Assembly: GCF_020640915.1 (NCBI RefSeq)
Contig: NZ_JADWDC010000002.1
Location: 67,832 to 131,831, forward strand
DNA: 64,000 nucleotides
Reading direction: 5' to 3'
Source of the DNA: Waterburya agarophytonicola KI4
GTDB lineage: Bacteria; Cyanobacteriota; Cyanobacteriia; Cyanobacteriales; Xenococcaceae
The notes beneath the pieces are model-generated. The model was not told the origin of the DNA. It did no database searches and saw nothing but the letters and a program-made list of their open reading frames with translations. Each line of letters starts with the position of its first letter. Within the stretch, counting starts at the first letter, position 1. The translations under genes and the position numbers were made by a program. Positions 8,517-16,896 of the stretch are shown here, in pieces.

Positions 8517-8654
8517 TTAAAGCCAGCCTAAATAGTTTCCGATCGCCATTCCAATACCAACCCCCGCTAAAGCACTAAATGCAGTTGGGAGAAACGACCA
8601 ATTGTTGTGATGATGAGGACGAGAAATAGTTTGAACTTTAGCAGTAGTAATCAT
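8517..8654 (-). CDS. small membrane protein, 45 residues, unknown
   Basis: Read by hand. ATG at 8654, TAA at 8517-8519. The protein starts M-I-T-T-A-K-V-Q, has a His-rich R-P-H-H-H-N-N-W segment (about 13-20), and ends in a single Gly/Ala-rich helix (about 24-45) finishing Y-L-G-W-L. The frame is open end to end, the sequence is unlike a shadow frame, and a good terminator follows the stop. The family is unknown to me; a thylakoid or plasma-membrane accessory peptide is possible. Confidence 0.6.
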   Translation of the reverse strand: MITTAKVQTISRPHHHNNWSFLPTAFSALAGVGIGMAIGNYLGWL

Positions 8655-8763
8655 GTCAATAAATTTTTGATTTAAACTGACTACATCTTAAGAAGAGGTG
8701 GAATTAAACACTGCGATCGAGATCTCTATTAAGAAGTGATTATTAACTACTAAATTGATTTTT

Positions 8764-10191
8764 TTAATCTATTTCTCCTTGCCAATAAATCTTTTGTTCG
8801 GCAGAATTATCTCCCAAAGAACGGATTACGGTTAGTTCTACTTCGATCGCCGTTCCTGGTAAGAGATATTTACTATCTATGGGTAACTGTCCCAAATTTA
8901 GGACAAAATGCTGATTGTTCTTGCCAATAGCAGTCGTGGGGATAATGCCCTCATATCTAGTTTTATAACTCAAAGAATCTCTTTTACTAGTAAAGCGATC
9001 GCTATTAGTACGGTACTTAATTTTAAATTGGGTGTTAATAATATCTGATTTTTGAGCCAGATCGATCGCACTAAAGACTAAGTTAGATCGATTTCCCGAA
9101 ACTAAACCTCTAGCCAAGCGAGTAGTTTCTGACTCGCCAATGGCATGATTAATCGTTAATAGTGTATTACTATCGGTAGTTGTCACGGTTGTATCCAACC
9201 AAACTTTTTCGGGATAAGTAATTAATAATTCATTCTTTTCTGTTAGTTCCAATGCAATTAATTCATCTTCAAAATCACTAATTACTCTCGATCCTTGCCA
9301 ATTTAGAGATACTTTTCTTGACAAACGTTCGATATATTCTTGATAAGTATCGGCAAGAATAGAACTAGGATTTAATAGAGAAGTTGCCCCACGATGAGAC
9401 TGCCAAATATTATTAGATAAATTAATTGTTTTTCCTCCCTCAATCGAAGACAAATTAATCGTTTCTGTTAGCTTTTCTGGGCGTAAATCTATGCCTTTTT
9501 TTACCAAATATAACGTTCCAGGTTTGCCATCCGCACCATCCCTACCAACTCTACCCCAACTGCCATCCCGCCCATCGTGACAGTAGTATCTTTGATGCTC
9601 TTGGTAACGCTCTCCTCGATCTGGTTGATGGTATGAATAATTATTAAATATTTTAGAAGGACAGACACAACCCCTGCCACCCCTACCTTCGGTTCCACCT
9701 CGTCCGCCATATCCCCCAGTCGACAAAACATAAACCTGTTTGAGATCTTCAAGGCGATCGTAAAACACCGTTAATGAACCACCATTACCTCCGTTACCTC
9801 CGTTACCTCCGTCGCCTCCCCTGCCTCCATTAGGCAGTCTGATATCAGATTTATAGTCTCTATCTAATCTATAACATCTAGCATCAGAAGCAATTCCCCC
9901 TCTTTCCCCATCTTCTCCATCCGTACCAGAAAGATTTAGATCTACAGCAGATCCATCAATGGTAATTGTTTTGTCTACTCCGCTTCTGCCGTCTCTACCA
10001 GATCTACCATCCCGTCCGCTATGTCCGTGTTGCCCTTGATAGCTATAAAGGTTTGAAGGAATATCAGACGGTGATGAATCGAGCTTTTTGCTAATTGCGG
10101 CTTGTAAAGCAAATTGAGGACTAGTAGCGATCAAACTAGGAATAAGCCAAAGACAGACAGCGAAACCTAGTTTAAAAGAATCCGTAACCAT
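8764..10191 (-). CDS. secreted collagen-like (Gly-X-Y) protein
   Basis: The 475-residue protein has a signal peptide (about 1-30). Three Gly-repeat blocks follow: G-R-D-G-R-S-G type at about 53-72, G-G-N-G-G-N type at about 122-138, and a mixed block with G-Y-G-G-R-G-G and D-G-R-D-G at about 159-225. The first and third look collagen-like. The second block is encoded by a 9-base tandem repeat. Cys residues at about 106, 175, 177 and 204 may form disulfides. The C-terminal 240 residues are a non-repetitive beta-rich region that I do not recognise. The gene is divergent from a cellulose synthase gene 104 bases away, which hints at an extracellular matrix role. Confidence 0.75.
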   Translation of the reverse strand: MVTDSFKLGFAVCLWLIPSLIATSPQFALQAAISKKLDSSPSDIPSNLYSYQGQHGHSGRDGRSGRDGRSGVDKTITIDGSAVDLNLSGTDGEDGERGGIASDARCYRLDRDYKSDIRLPNGGRGGDGGNGGNGGNGGSLTVFYDRLEDLKQVYVLSTGGYGGRGGTEGRGGRGCVCPSKIFNNYSYHQPDRGERYQEHQRYYCHDGRDGSWGRVGRDGADGKPGTLYLVKKGIDLRPEKLTETINLSSIEGGKTINLSNNIWQSHRGATSLLNPSSILADTYQEYIERLSRKVSLNWQGSRVISDFEDELIALELTEKNELLITYPEKVWLDTTVTTTDSNTLLTINHAIGESETTRLARGLVSGNRSNLVFSAIDLAQKSDIINTQFKIKYRTNSDRFTSKRDSLSYKTRYEGIIPTTAIGKNNQHFVLNLGQLPIDSKYLLPGTAIEVELTVIRSLGDNSAEQKIYWQGEID

Positions 10192-10295
10192 TATCGACTT
10201 AGGGTAAAACAGAGATATCTTTAAGACAAAAATTAGCTTTAGATAGTTCCTGAATTTTTTTATTAGATTATATTTGAGAATTCCAGTAATTTAAA

Positions 10296-12560
10296 ATGAC
10301 TGCCAATAAAATAAAAGTTCAATCGATAAAACCACCCTTGGCGACCTTGATTTTAATCGGAATTGTTTTATTAGGAGGATTGATTGTCTTTTTTTGGGCA
10401 ATAGGATTGGGGGTAATTACTGATATTTTTGCCTACTTAAATTTATTACAAGAAAATCCTCCTATGTGGGTGGAAGCCCCTGTAGTAATGAGCAGATTTT
10501 TGCTTTTACCATCGATTATTATTTTTGTTGCAGTTTTTATTATTACTAAAATTTCTCCTCAACCCAAGGTTTGGTCGAGATTTATCACGATCGCAATTTT
10601 ATTAATCCTAACTGTGCGCTATATTCAATGGCGATCGCTTTCTACTTTAAATCTTAGCAATCCTTTAGATGGAACATTTAGTATTGCTTTGTTTTTATTA
10701 GAAATTTTTGTACTTTTCAACAGTAGTCTTCAGCTATTTTTGATGGTTAAGGTAAAAGATAACCAAAGAGAAAGAGATCGATTGGCTGTCGCCGTAACTG
10801 AAAAAACTTTTCAGCCCAGAGTAGATATTTTTATTCCTACTTATGACGAACCAGAGTTTATTTTACGTCGGACAGTAATTGGTTGTCAGGCAATTGATTA
10901 CGAAGCAAAAACGGTTTATTTATTAGATGATACTAGACGTTCTGCAATTGCAGAATTAGCAGCAGAATTAGGATGTGAATATATTACTCGCCCTAATAAT
11001 AATCATGCTAAAGCAGGTAATATTAATCATGCTTTACCCTTAAGTACGGGAGAATTTATTGCTTTTTTTGATGCAGATTTTATTCCTAGCACTAACTTTT
11101 TAGCAAGAACCTTGGGACTATTTCAAGATCGAAAATTAGCCCTTTTACAAACTCCACAAAATTTTTATAATATCGATCCGATTGCTCGCAATCTAGGTTT
11201 GGAAGATATTTTAACTCCAGAAGAAGAAGTATTTTATCGTCAATTACAACCCATCAAAGATGCTGCGGGGAGTGTAATTTGTGCGGGGACTTCTTTTGTA
11301 ATGCGACGGGAAGCATTAGAGTCTATTGGCGGTTTTGTTACCGATTCATTGAGTGAAGATTACTTTACAGGCATACGTTTATCTTCTCAAGGTTATCGCC
11401 TAGCTTATATAGATGAAAAATTAAGTGCGGGGCTAGCAGCGGAAAATATTGCCGACCATGCCAAACAAAGATTGCGTTGGGCGAGGGGGACTTTACAGGC
11501 ATTTTTTATTAATTCCAATCCTTTAACTATTTCAGGTTTGAACTTTATGCAAAGATTGGCTCATTTAGAAGGATTATTACATTGGTTTTCTAGTATTGCC
11601 AGTGTTTTTTTCTTATTAATGCCTTTGGGATATGCTTTTTTTGATATTATTCCGATTCGGGCAACTACTGATGATTTTCTCTTTTTCTTTTTACCTTATT
11701 ACATCACTAAGTTAACAGTTTTTTCCTGGCTTAATTATCGATCGCGCTCGGCAATCTTATCTAATATTTACGGTTTAGTTTTAGCTTTTCCCCAAGCGAT
11801 TACCGTAATTCAAGTAATGCTTGCTCCCTTTGCCAATGGTTTTGATGTTACTCCCAAAGGAACAAAAAGCGATCGCTTTTCTTTTAACTGGAAGCTAGCT
11901 TTTCCTTTGTTAATTGTGTTCATTTTAACTGCCATTAGTTTGTGGTCAAATATTTATGCTTGTATCATATCTGCTATGCACGAATCTCCTGCTATAAATG
12001 AAAAAATGCAGGGTTTAAACTTAGGTTGGATCTGGAGTACCTATAATTTATTATCCTTAGGAGGAGCATTATTAATATTATTAGACGTACCCAAACCAGA
12101 TCTATACGAATGGTTCAATCTGCGCAGAGTAATTAAACTAGAAACAATCGCATCAGACAGTCAAATCGAAACTTACTGGGGCGTTACTACTAGTATTTCT
12201 CAAATTGGGGCGCATATATCTTTAACCCATAGAGGAATCAATCAATTGCTTCAGGGGGAAAGTATTCCCGTGAGTATTTCTATTCTCGAAGAAAATATTA
12301 ATATCTCAGGGAGAATTGTGGCAACTAATATAGATCAAGACTTTCACCATCTGCGCGTCAATTTCGATGCTCTTAGTTTAGAGCAAGAAAGAAAGTTAGT
12401 CACATTATTATTTTGTCGCCCAGGACAATGGAAAAGAAAAAATAGCCCAGGAGAACTATATTCTATCTGGCTAATGTTGAGAATTTTACTTCGACCTAAA
12501 GTATTATTTGATCGCACTCCTAAAATTAATGCGATCGAAGTCGGACAAAGATCTGCTTAA
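10296..12560 (+). CDS. bcsA: cellulose synthase catalytic subunit-like GT2 (BcsA type) with PilZ-like domain
   Basis: The 754-residue processive GT2 enzyme has N-terminal helices (about 15-150). The catalytic cytoplasmic domain has D211-D212, D259-A-D261, S353-E-D355 (TED position) and Q391-R-L-R-W395, all the motifs of a UDP-glucose polymerising synthase. More membrane helices (about 420-590) form the channel. The C-terminal about 140 residues look like a PilZ domain, but the c-di-GMP signature is weak: R610-R-V-I-K instead of RxxxR, and S633-I-S-Q-I-G instead of (D/N)xSxxG. No BcsB or cellulase gene is nearby. It is divergent from the collagen-like gene and followed by a receiver-domain gene 129 bases on. 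Cellulose is the likely product, another beta-glucan is possible. Confidence 0.88.
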   Translation: MTANKIKVQSIKPPLATLILIGIVLLGGLIVFFWAIGLGVITDIFAYLNLLQENPPMWVEAPVVMSRFLLLPSIIIFVAVFIITKISPQPKVWSRFITIAILLILTVRYIQWRSLSTLNLSNPLDGTFSIALFLLEIFVLFNSSLQLFLMVKVKDNQRERDRLAVAVTEKTFQPRVDIFIPTYDEPEFILRRTVIGCQAIDYEAKTVYLLDDTRRSAIAELAAELGCEYITRPNNNHAKAGNINHALPLSTGEFIAFFDADFIPSTNFLARTLGLFQDRKLALLQTPQNFYNIDPIARNLGLEDILTPEEEVFYRQLQPIKDAAGSVICAGTSFVMRREALESIGGFVTDSLSEDYFTGIRLSSQGYRLAYIDEKLSAGLAAENIADHAKQRLRWARGTLQAFFINSNPLTISGLNFMQRLAHLEGLLHWFSSIASVFFLLMPLGYAFFDIIPIRATTDDFLFFFLPYYITKLTVFSWLNYRSRSAILSNIYGLVLAFPQAITVIQVMLAPFANGFDVTPKGTKSDRFSFNWKLAFPLLIVFILTAISLWSNIYACIISAMHESPAINEKMQGLNLGWIWSTYNLLSLGGALLILLDVPKPDLYEWFNLRRVIKLETIASDSQIETYWGVTTSISQIGAHISLTHRGINQLLQGESIPVSISILEENINISGRIVATNIDQDFHHLRVNFDALSLEQERKLVTLLFCRPGQWKRKNSPGELYSIWLMLRILLRPKVLFDRTPKINAIEVGQRSA

Positions 12561-12689
12561 TCTCGATGAATCTTAAATCTTTACAAGTATGTGTCTAATT
12601 ATTACTTGATGCTGACTGTTTAAAATAACTGGGAACTATGAGGAAACAACCAGAAAAATTAATTATAATATAACTTCAGAGTTTCAATC

Positions 12690-13094
12690 ATGAATAAAGC
12701 TTTAGTAATTGATGATAGCTTAATGATGAGAGAAGTATTTAGCAAATACTTACAGCAGGGGGGGTTTAATAATGTCGAAAAAGCCTCCAGCGTAGCAGAA
12801 GCTCAAAGTACTTTAGCAAGTTATCAACCAGATCTAATTATTCTAGATGTAGTAATGGATGGCACGAGTGGATTTGAATTTTGCCATAAGTTAAAAAAGA
12901 ACAGAGAAACTTGTTCTATTCCTGTGATGATTTGCTCTTCTAAAACTAGTCAGGCAGATTTGATGTTAGGAGATATTGTGGGTGCTGATGCCTATTTACC
13001 CAAGACGGTAGCACAGGCAGAATTTATTAGCAAAGCACAACAGTTGGCTCAAAATCCCGTGCATTGTAAGTTATTAACGGGTGTTACGCGCTAA
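12690..13094 (+). CDS. single-domain response regulator (CheY-like)
   Basis: The 134 residues comprise one receiver domain: acidic pair D8-D9, phosphoacceptor D53 in L-I-I-L-D-V-V-M-D-G, Ser83/84 at the switch position and K105. No output domain follows, so it should act by protein-protein contact, like CheY or PilG/PilH. It lies downstream of the cellulose synthase gene on the same strand, with no kinase beside it. A link to pili or glucan synthesis is only suggested by position. A strong hairpin follows the stop. Confidence 0.92.
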   Translation: MNKALVIDDSLMMREVFSKYLQQGGFNNVEKASSVAEAQSTLASYQPDLIILDVVMDGTSGFEFCHKLKKNRETCSIPVMICSSKTSQADLMLGDIVGADAYLPKTVAQAEFISKAQQLAQNPVHCKLLTGVTR

Positions 13095-13113
13095 TTAATT
13101 TATATAAGATAAG

Positions 13114-13142
13114 GGAATCCTTTCGCAATTTTAAAGGATTCC
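13114..13142. terminator. bidirectional terminator between convergent genes
   Basis: Perfect 10-bp stem (GGAATCCTTT at 13114-13123, AAAGGATTCC at 13133-13142) with a 9-base loop and AGATTTTATTT after it. It separates the receiver gene from the convergent binding-protein gene. Confidence 0.8.
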
Positions 13143-13147
13143 AGATT

Positions 13148-14548
13148 TTATTTAACGATCTCAAAATCATAACCATAAGAAGATCGCTTCCCAGGTTGTA
13201 CTGTAACTAACTGTACGGGAGAATTGCGATCGCCTGAAGCTAAGAATTTTACTTTTCCCGAAGCACCATCAAAACTAAAACCCGACTGAGACAGAGTTTT
13301 TTGGATACCCTGACGACTAGGATCCCCTGTTAAACCCGCAATAATGGCTTGCACCGCATCATAAGCCATTGCGGTACGCCAATTAACATCCCCTCCCCAC
13401 AAACGACGAGAAGATTCTGGGAAATCGGAATTAGTGTTACTAGATATATGCCAAGGTACGGCTAAAACCAAGCCTACGGCTTTTTCTCCTGCAATTTGTA
13501 GGGTTTGGGGTTTGTAGAAGCTATCCCCTGCTAACATGGGCAATTGATTATTGTTTAGCTGCACCATTAGATAGGACTTATCTAAGGTTGTAGAATCATT
13601 GAGAAAGACTAAGATATCTGCTTGCTCAATTTGGGCTTTTTGTAGTATTTCGGCGGGATTATAGTTACCTTGAGACAGATCGACTTCGATGGCAATTTCT
13701 CCTCCATTACTCACCAGATCAGTAGTAAAAGTATCTCTGAGAGAATTACTATAAGCACTTTGGGAATTATAAACAACTACCGCCCGATTTTTGTTGAGTT
13801 TTTTAAGGGCATATTCAGCGATCGCATTGCTAGTAAAGCGATCGCTAGGTACGGTGCGAAATATATTATTTCCCATCTTAGATATGGCAACAGAAGTGCT
13901 GCTAGGAGAGATCGCCACCAAACCATTTTCTTGATAGATCGGTGCAGCAGCTAGGGTTACTCCACTAGAAAAATGTCCTACTACGGCTAAAATATCTTTA
14001 TTTTTAACTAAGTTTTGGGCGATCGCTTTGGCAGTTTGAGGATCGTTATCATCATTAACGATCAAAACTTTTAAAGGAACACCATTGATCCCGCCCTGCT
14101 GATTAATTTCATTTTGAGCTTGCGCCACCCCTCTGAGTATTTCTTCAGAAGTAGTTATTTCCGTACCAATGGGTACGGGTACGGCAATGCTATAGGCTTT
14201 ATTTTGCCCAATACGGGCATTGTTCAAATAAATTAGGGCTTCGGGATCGTTAGGTTTTCTACTTAGGGATTCTTCTAAAAAAGATACTGCTTGGGGATAA
14301 TCGCCATCGGAAATTGCTTGTCTTCCTGCTTCTTTTTCTGGAGTAACACCTTCACTAATTAGAATCTCATTTCCCGCACTAATTTGAGGCGAAGGAGATT
14401 CATCTACTGGAACAAGAATGTCTTTATTTGAGTCTACTATAAATGATTCTTGTTTATTTTTATTGAACCACCATAAACCACCAGCGATCGCGCTAATAGT
14501 TATTAATAATGTTAACAGCAATACTGTAGTTTCTTTTTTACTGCTCAT
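13148..14548 (-). CDS. membrane-anchored TPR plus periplasmic ligand-binding protein (LivJ/Peripla_BP_6 type)
   Basis: In 466 residues: an N-terminal transmembrane anchor (about 8-28, no lipobox), a short TPR-like pair (about 60-105, with G-D-Y-P-Q-A-V-S-F-L-E-E-S-L), then a type I periplasmic-binding domain (about 115-465). That last domain has the branched-chain-amino-acid-receptor pattern I-N-Q-Q-G-G-I-N-G-V-P-L-K-V-L-I-V-N-D-D. In ABC uptake systems this fold binds leucine-like amino acids, urea or amides. No LivH/M/F/G genes are here, and the anchor plus TPR is unlike a diffusible binding protein. A ligand sensor or scaffold is as likely as transport. Confidence 0.8.
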   Translation of the reverse strand: MSSKKETTVLLLTLLITISAIAGGLWWFNKNKQESFIVDSNKDILVPVDESPSPQISAGNEILISEGVTPEKEAGRQAISDGDYPQAVSFLEESLSRKPNDPEALIYLNNARIGQNKAYSIAVPVPIGTEITTSEEILRGVAQAQNEINQQGGINGVPLKVLIVNDDNDPQTAKAIAQNLVKNKDILAVVGHFSSGVTLAAAPIYQENGLVAISPSSTSVAISKMGNNIFRTVPSDRFTSNAIAEYALKKLNKNRAVVVYNSQSAYSNSLRDTFTTDLVSNGGEIAIEVDLSQGNYNPAEILQKAQIEQADILVFLNDSTTLDKSYLMVQLNNNQLPMLAGDSFYKPQTLQIAGEKAVGLVLAVPWHISSNTNSDFPESSRRLWGGDVNWRTAMAYDAVQAIIAGLTGDPSRQGIQKTLSQSGFSFDGASGKVKFLASGDRNSPVQLVTVQPGKRSSYGYDFEIVK

Positions 14549-14593
14549 GTAATTAATAAAATTAATTGATATTTGTTAATTCTAGATCTAGTT

Positions 14594-15274
14594 ATGAAAA
14601 AAAATATTAATCAACTCCATCAACTATTATCAGGAACTACTTTGACAATTAGCTATGGGATCGCGGTCGGATTATTATTGATTGGCTGTGGTAATTATAA
14701 CAGCGCGCAATCGTCAGAAATAGAAATTCGAGAGGAAAATACCAGCGATCGAGATATTTTTGGTATTTTCCAACAAATAATTGAATTAGGTAAAGATTTT
14801 AGCACTTTTGAAGATAATTCAGCCCAAAAAAAACAAGTAACTCCAATTTCTTTCCAAGAATTAATTGAATATTTACCTCAATCTCCTAGAGGTTGGACGA
14901 CAGAAAAACTCCAAGGACAAACAAGTTCTTTGGCTGGCTATAGTGTTTCTCAAGTCAAACAAAGCTATCTTCAAAAAGATAAAACTATGACAGTTAGTAT
15001 TTTTGATTGGACATTTAATCCTGCTCTTTATTTGCCTTTTTTACTAAGTACAGAATTTAGTCAAGAATCAATAGATGGTTATAACAAAGGTGTAGAAATA
15101 GACAATATTCCAGGGAGAGAAGCCTATAACTATCACACTAAAGATGGTAGCTTGAATTTATTGATTGATCGCCGATTTTTCGTACAGATAAAAGGAGATA
15201 ATATAGAAGAAAGAGAGTTAAGGGAATGGTGGAAAAAGATCGATAGTGATTCTTTATCTCAGGTGAATAATTAA
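14594..15274 (+). CDS. putative lipoprotein, unknown function
   Basis: Starting at the ATG at 14594 (a TTG at 14573 is in frame) the 226-residue protein has a hydrophobic signal and a lipobox L-L-I-G-C with the lipidated Cys at about 32. A low-complexity acidic linker follows, then a globular domain containing W-T-T-E-K-L-Q-G-Q-T and F-D-W-T-F-N-P-A. I do not recognise the family. It is divergent from the anchored binding-protein gene with a spacer of only 45 bases. Confidence 0.6.
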   Translation: MKKNINQLHQLLSGTTLTISYGIAVGLLLIGCGNYNSAQSSEIEIREENTSDRDIFGIFQQIIELGKDFSTFEDNSAQKKQVTPISFQELIEYLPQSPRGWTTEKLQGQTSSLAGYSVSQVKQSYLQKDKTMTVSIFDWTFNPALYLPFLLSTEFSQESIDGYNKGVEIDNIPGREAYNYHTKDGSLNLLIDRRFFVQIKGDNIEERELREWWKKIDSDSLSQVNN

Positions 15275-15318
15275 GGCGTGTCTTTACTCACCTGAAATGT
15301 CGAAAATAGTACCAGAAT

Positions 15319-16725
15319 CTAAATGGTAAACTGTGGTGTTCTCATATAACTTGGCTTATCTATGCCAAAAAATTCTAAGATTGCAGGAGCATATTCGAGA
15401 TAGTTAACCGTTTCGTTGGTAGTATGGCTAGTCGTGCTATTATAAACGACTAAACTGCCTTCTGGGCAATGTTTTCCTGAGTGATGATCTTCTACTATCA
15501 ACTTACGAAAACCTAATTCTTGGTGATTAAAACCTCGATCGCCAATAAAAAACTCATCGGCTTCTTTGTTCAAACCAGTTGCTAAAGTAATTACTCGATC
15601 GTTATAGTACATCTTCATGTGAATATTTTTGAAATGCTCTTTAGCTTGTTCTATAGTTGCAAAACATTCTTGGGCTTCCTCTGGCGAATCAAACTTCAAA
15701 GAATACTGGGGTATCATTGCTGCATCTATTTCATAGTTATATTTGTGATCTCCACACACGCGATCGAGGAATTTGCGGATATTTTTTAATTTGTAAGTAT
15801 GTTTTGGGGTTTTTTTGAGTTTTTGATTGGCTGCTTGCCCCATACTACTAACTAAAATCAGCACTCGTTGTTGTTGCTGACAGTAATTGATTATTTTTCC
15901 TAAAAAGATATCTAATAGTTCTACAGATACCATGATTTCTGAAGAATATTTGTCCATCCATTCTCGATCGTATAGCTTTAAACTATAATCTTCGGGAAAC
16001 AAACCATACCAGTAGCGATGCATATTTGCAGCGATATGATTGGTGAAAAAGATCGCTAGATCGACATCTTTGGCTTGAAGTTGCTTTAAAAAAACATCCG
16101 CCAACAAGTTAAATTGTACGTTTCTCAATCTTTCTTTATTAACTTTGCCTGTTTTTATTTGAGCTACTAAGCCCGCAGAATTAAGTACTGTTTGAAATTT
16201 AATACCCAATGCAGGAGATTTAACCAGAGTCGCAACTGCTTCTTGCTTGGGAAATTTGACGCTGGATACTCGACCATTTTCTTTTGTTGCACTGGTATTT
16301 AATGCTTGAAAATCCTGATAAATTTCAGGCTTAGTTAGGTTATTGCTAGCAAAACAATCTGGAATGACAAATTTGTAATTACTATCGTCAATATAACTAT
16401 CTGCGGGGGAAGAATGGAGGGTAGCAACCAATCCCACACTTAGATTGTTTTCCGCTATAGTTTTCCAATATAAAGGATAATTATCTGGTTTGGGATCGTT
16501 ATACCAATGAATTTTATGCAGATCGTACTCCACTCCAGTATTTAACGAACCCCAAGTTTGAGAAGGATATAAATCGCTTCTGTCCACATCTTCCGCTTTG
16601 GTTTCTAAGATTAAAGATTTCTCGAATAAATGACCAATATGAGAATTAGGTTTGAGTTTTTGATAGTGTCTGAGAATTCTCAAAGGAACTTCATTAACTT
16701 CAATTACAATAGCTTTATTACTCAT
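15319..16725 (-). CDS. alkaline-phosphatase-superfamily-like protein, unknown substrate
   Basis: The 468-residue soluble protein starts M-S-N-K-A-I-V-I-E-V-N-E-V-P. It carries L-Y-P-S-Q-T-W-G-S-L-N-T-G (about 53-65), a pattern like the nucleophile region of phosphodiesterase, sulfatase and phosphoglycerate-mutase-like enzymes. Metal-ligand-like motifs follow (L-A-I-F-F-T-N-H near 225, E-D-H-H-S-G-K-H near 420). I infer a metal-dependent hydrolase or transferase of the alkaline phosphatase fold, but I cannot place it in a family. It is convergent with the lipoprotein gene and divergent from the GT39-like gene. Confidence 0.5.
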   Translation of the reverse strand: MSNKAIVIEVNEVPLRILRHYQKLKPNSHIGHLFEKSLILETKAEDVDRSDLYPSQTWGSLNTGVEYDLHKIHWYNDPKPDNYPLYWKTIAENNLSVGLVATLHSSPADSYIDDSNYKFVIPDCFASNNLTKPEIYQDFQALNTSATKENGRVSSVKFPKQEAVATLVKSPALGIKFQTVLNSAGLVAQIKTGKVNKERLRNVQFNLLADVFLKQLQAKDVDLAIFFTNHIAANMHRYWYGLFPEDYSLKLYDREWMDKYSSEIMVSVELLDIFLGKIINYCQQQQRVLILVSSMGQAANQKLKKTPKHTYKLKNIRKFLDRVCGDHKYNYEIDAAMIPQYSLKFDSPEEAQECFATIEQAKEHFKNIHMKMYYNDRVITLATGLNKEADEFFIGDRGFNHQELGFRKLIVEDHHSGKHCPEGSLVVYNSTTSHTTNETVNYLEYAPAILEFFGIDKPSYMRTPQFTI

Positions 16726-16883
16726 GATTTATTTGTTTTGTATATTTAAAGATTAAATTGTTAATGGGTATGCTATGAAAATTTCAACATATCATATCAC
16801 CAAAATGATAATTTTTTGAGTTACACTTTTTTTTCTGGAAAAATCGCTCTTACTTTACTAAATCAAATTTACTGATATTAATT

Positions 16884-16896
16884 GAGGATACAATTG
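16884..16896 (+). promoter_or_regulatory. ribosome binding site deciding a TTG start
   Basis: GAGG at 16884-16887 precedes the TTG at 16894 by six bases. The earlier in-frame TTG at 16882 overlaps this GAGG and has no Shine-Dalgarno of its own, so 16894 is the better start for the GT39-like gene. Confidence 0.45.
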
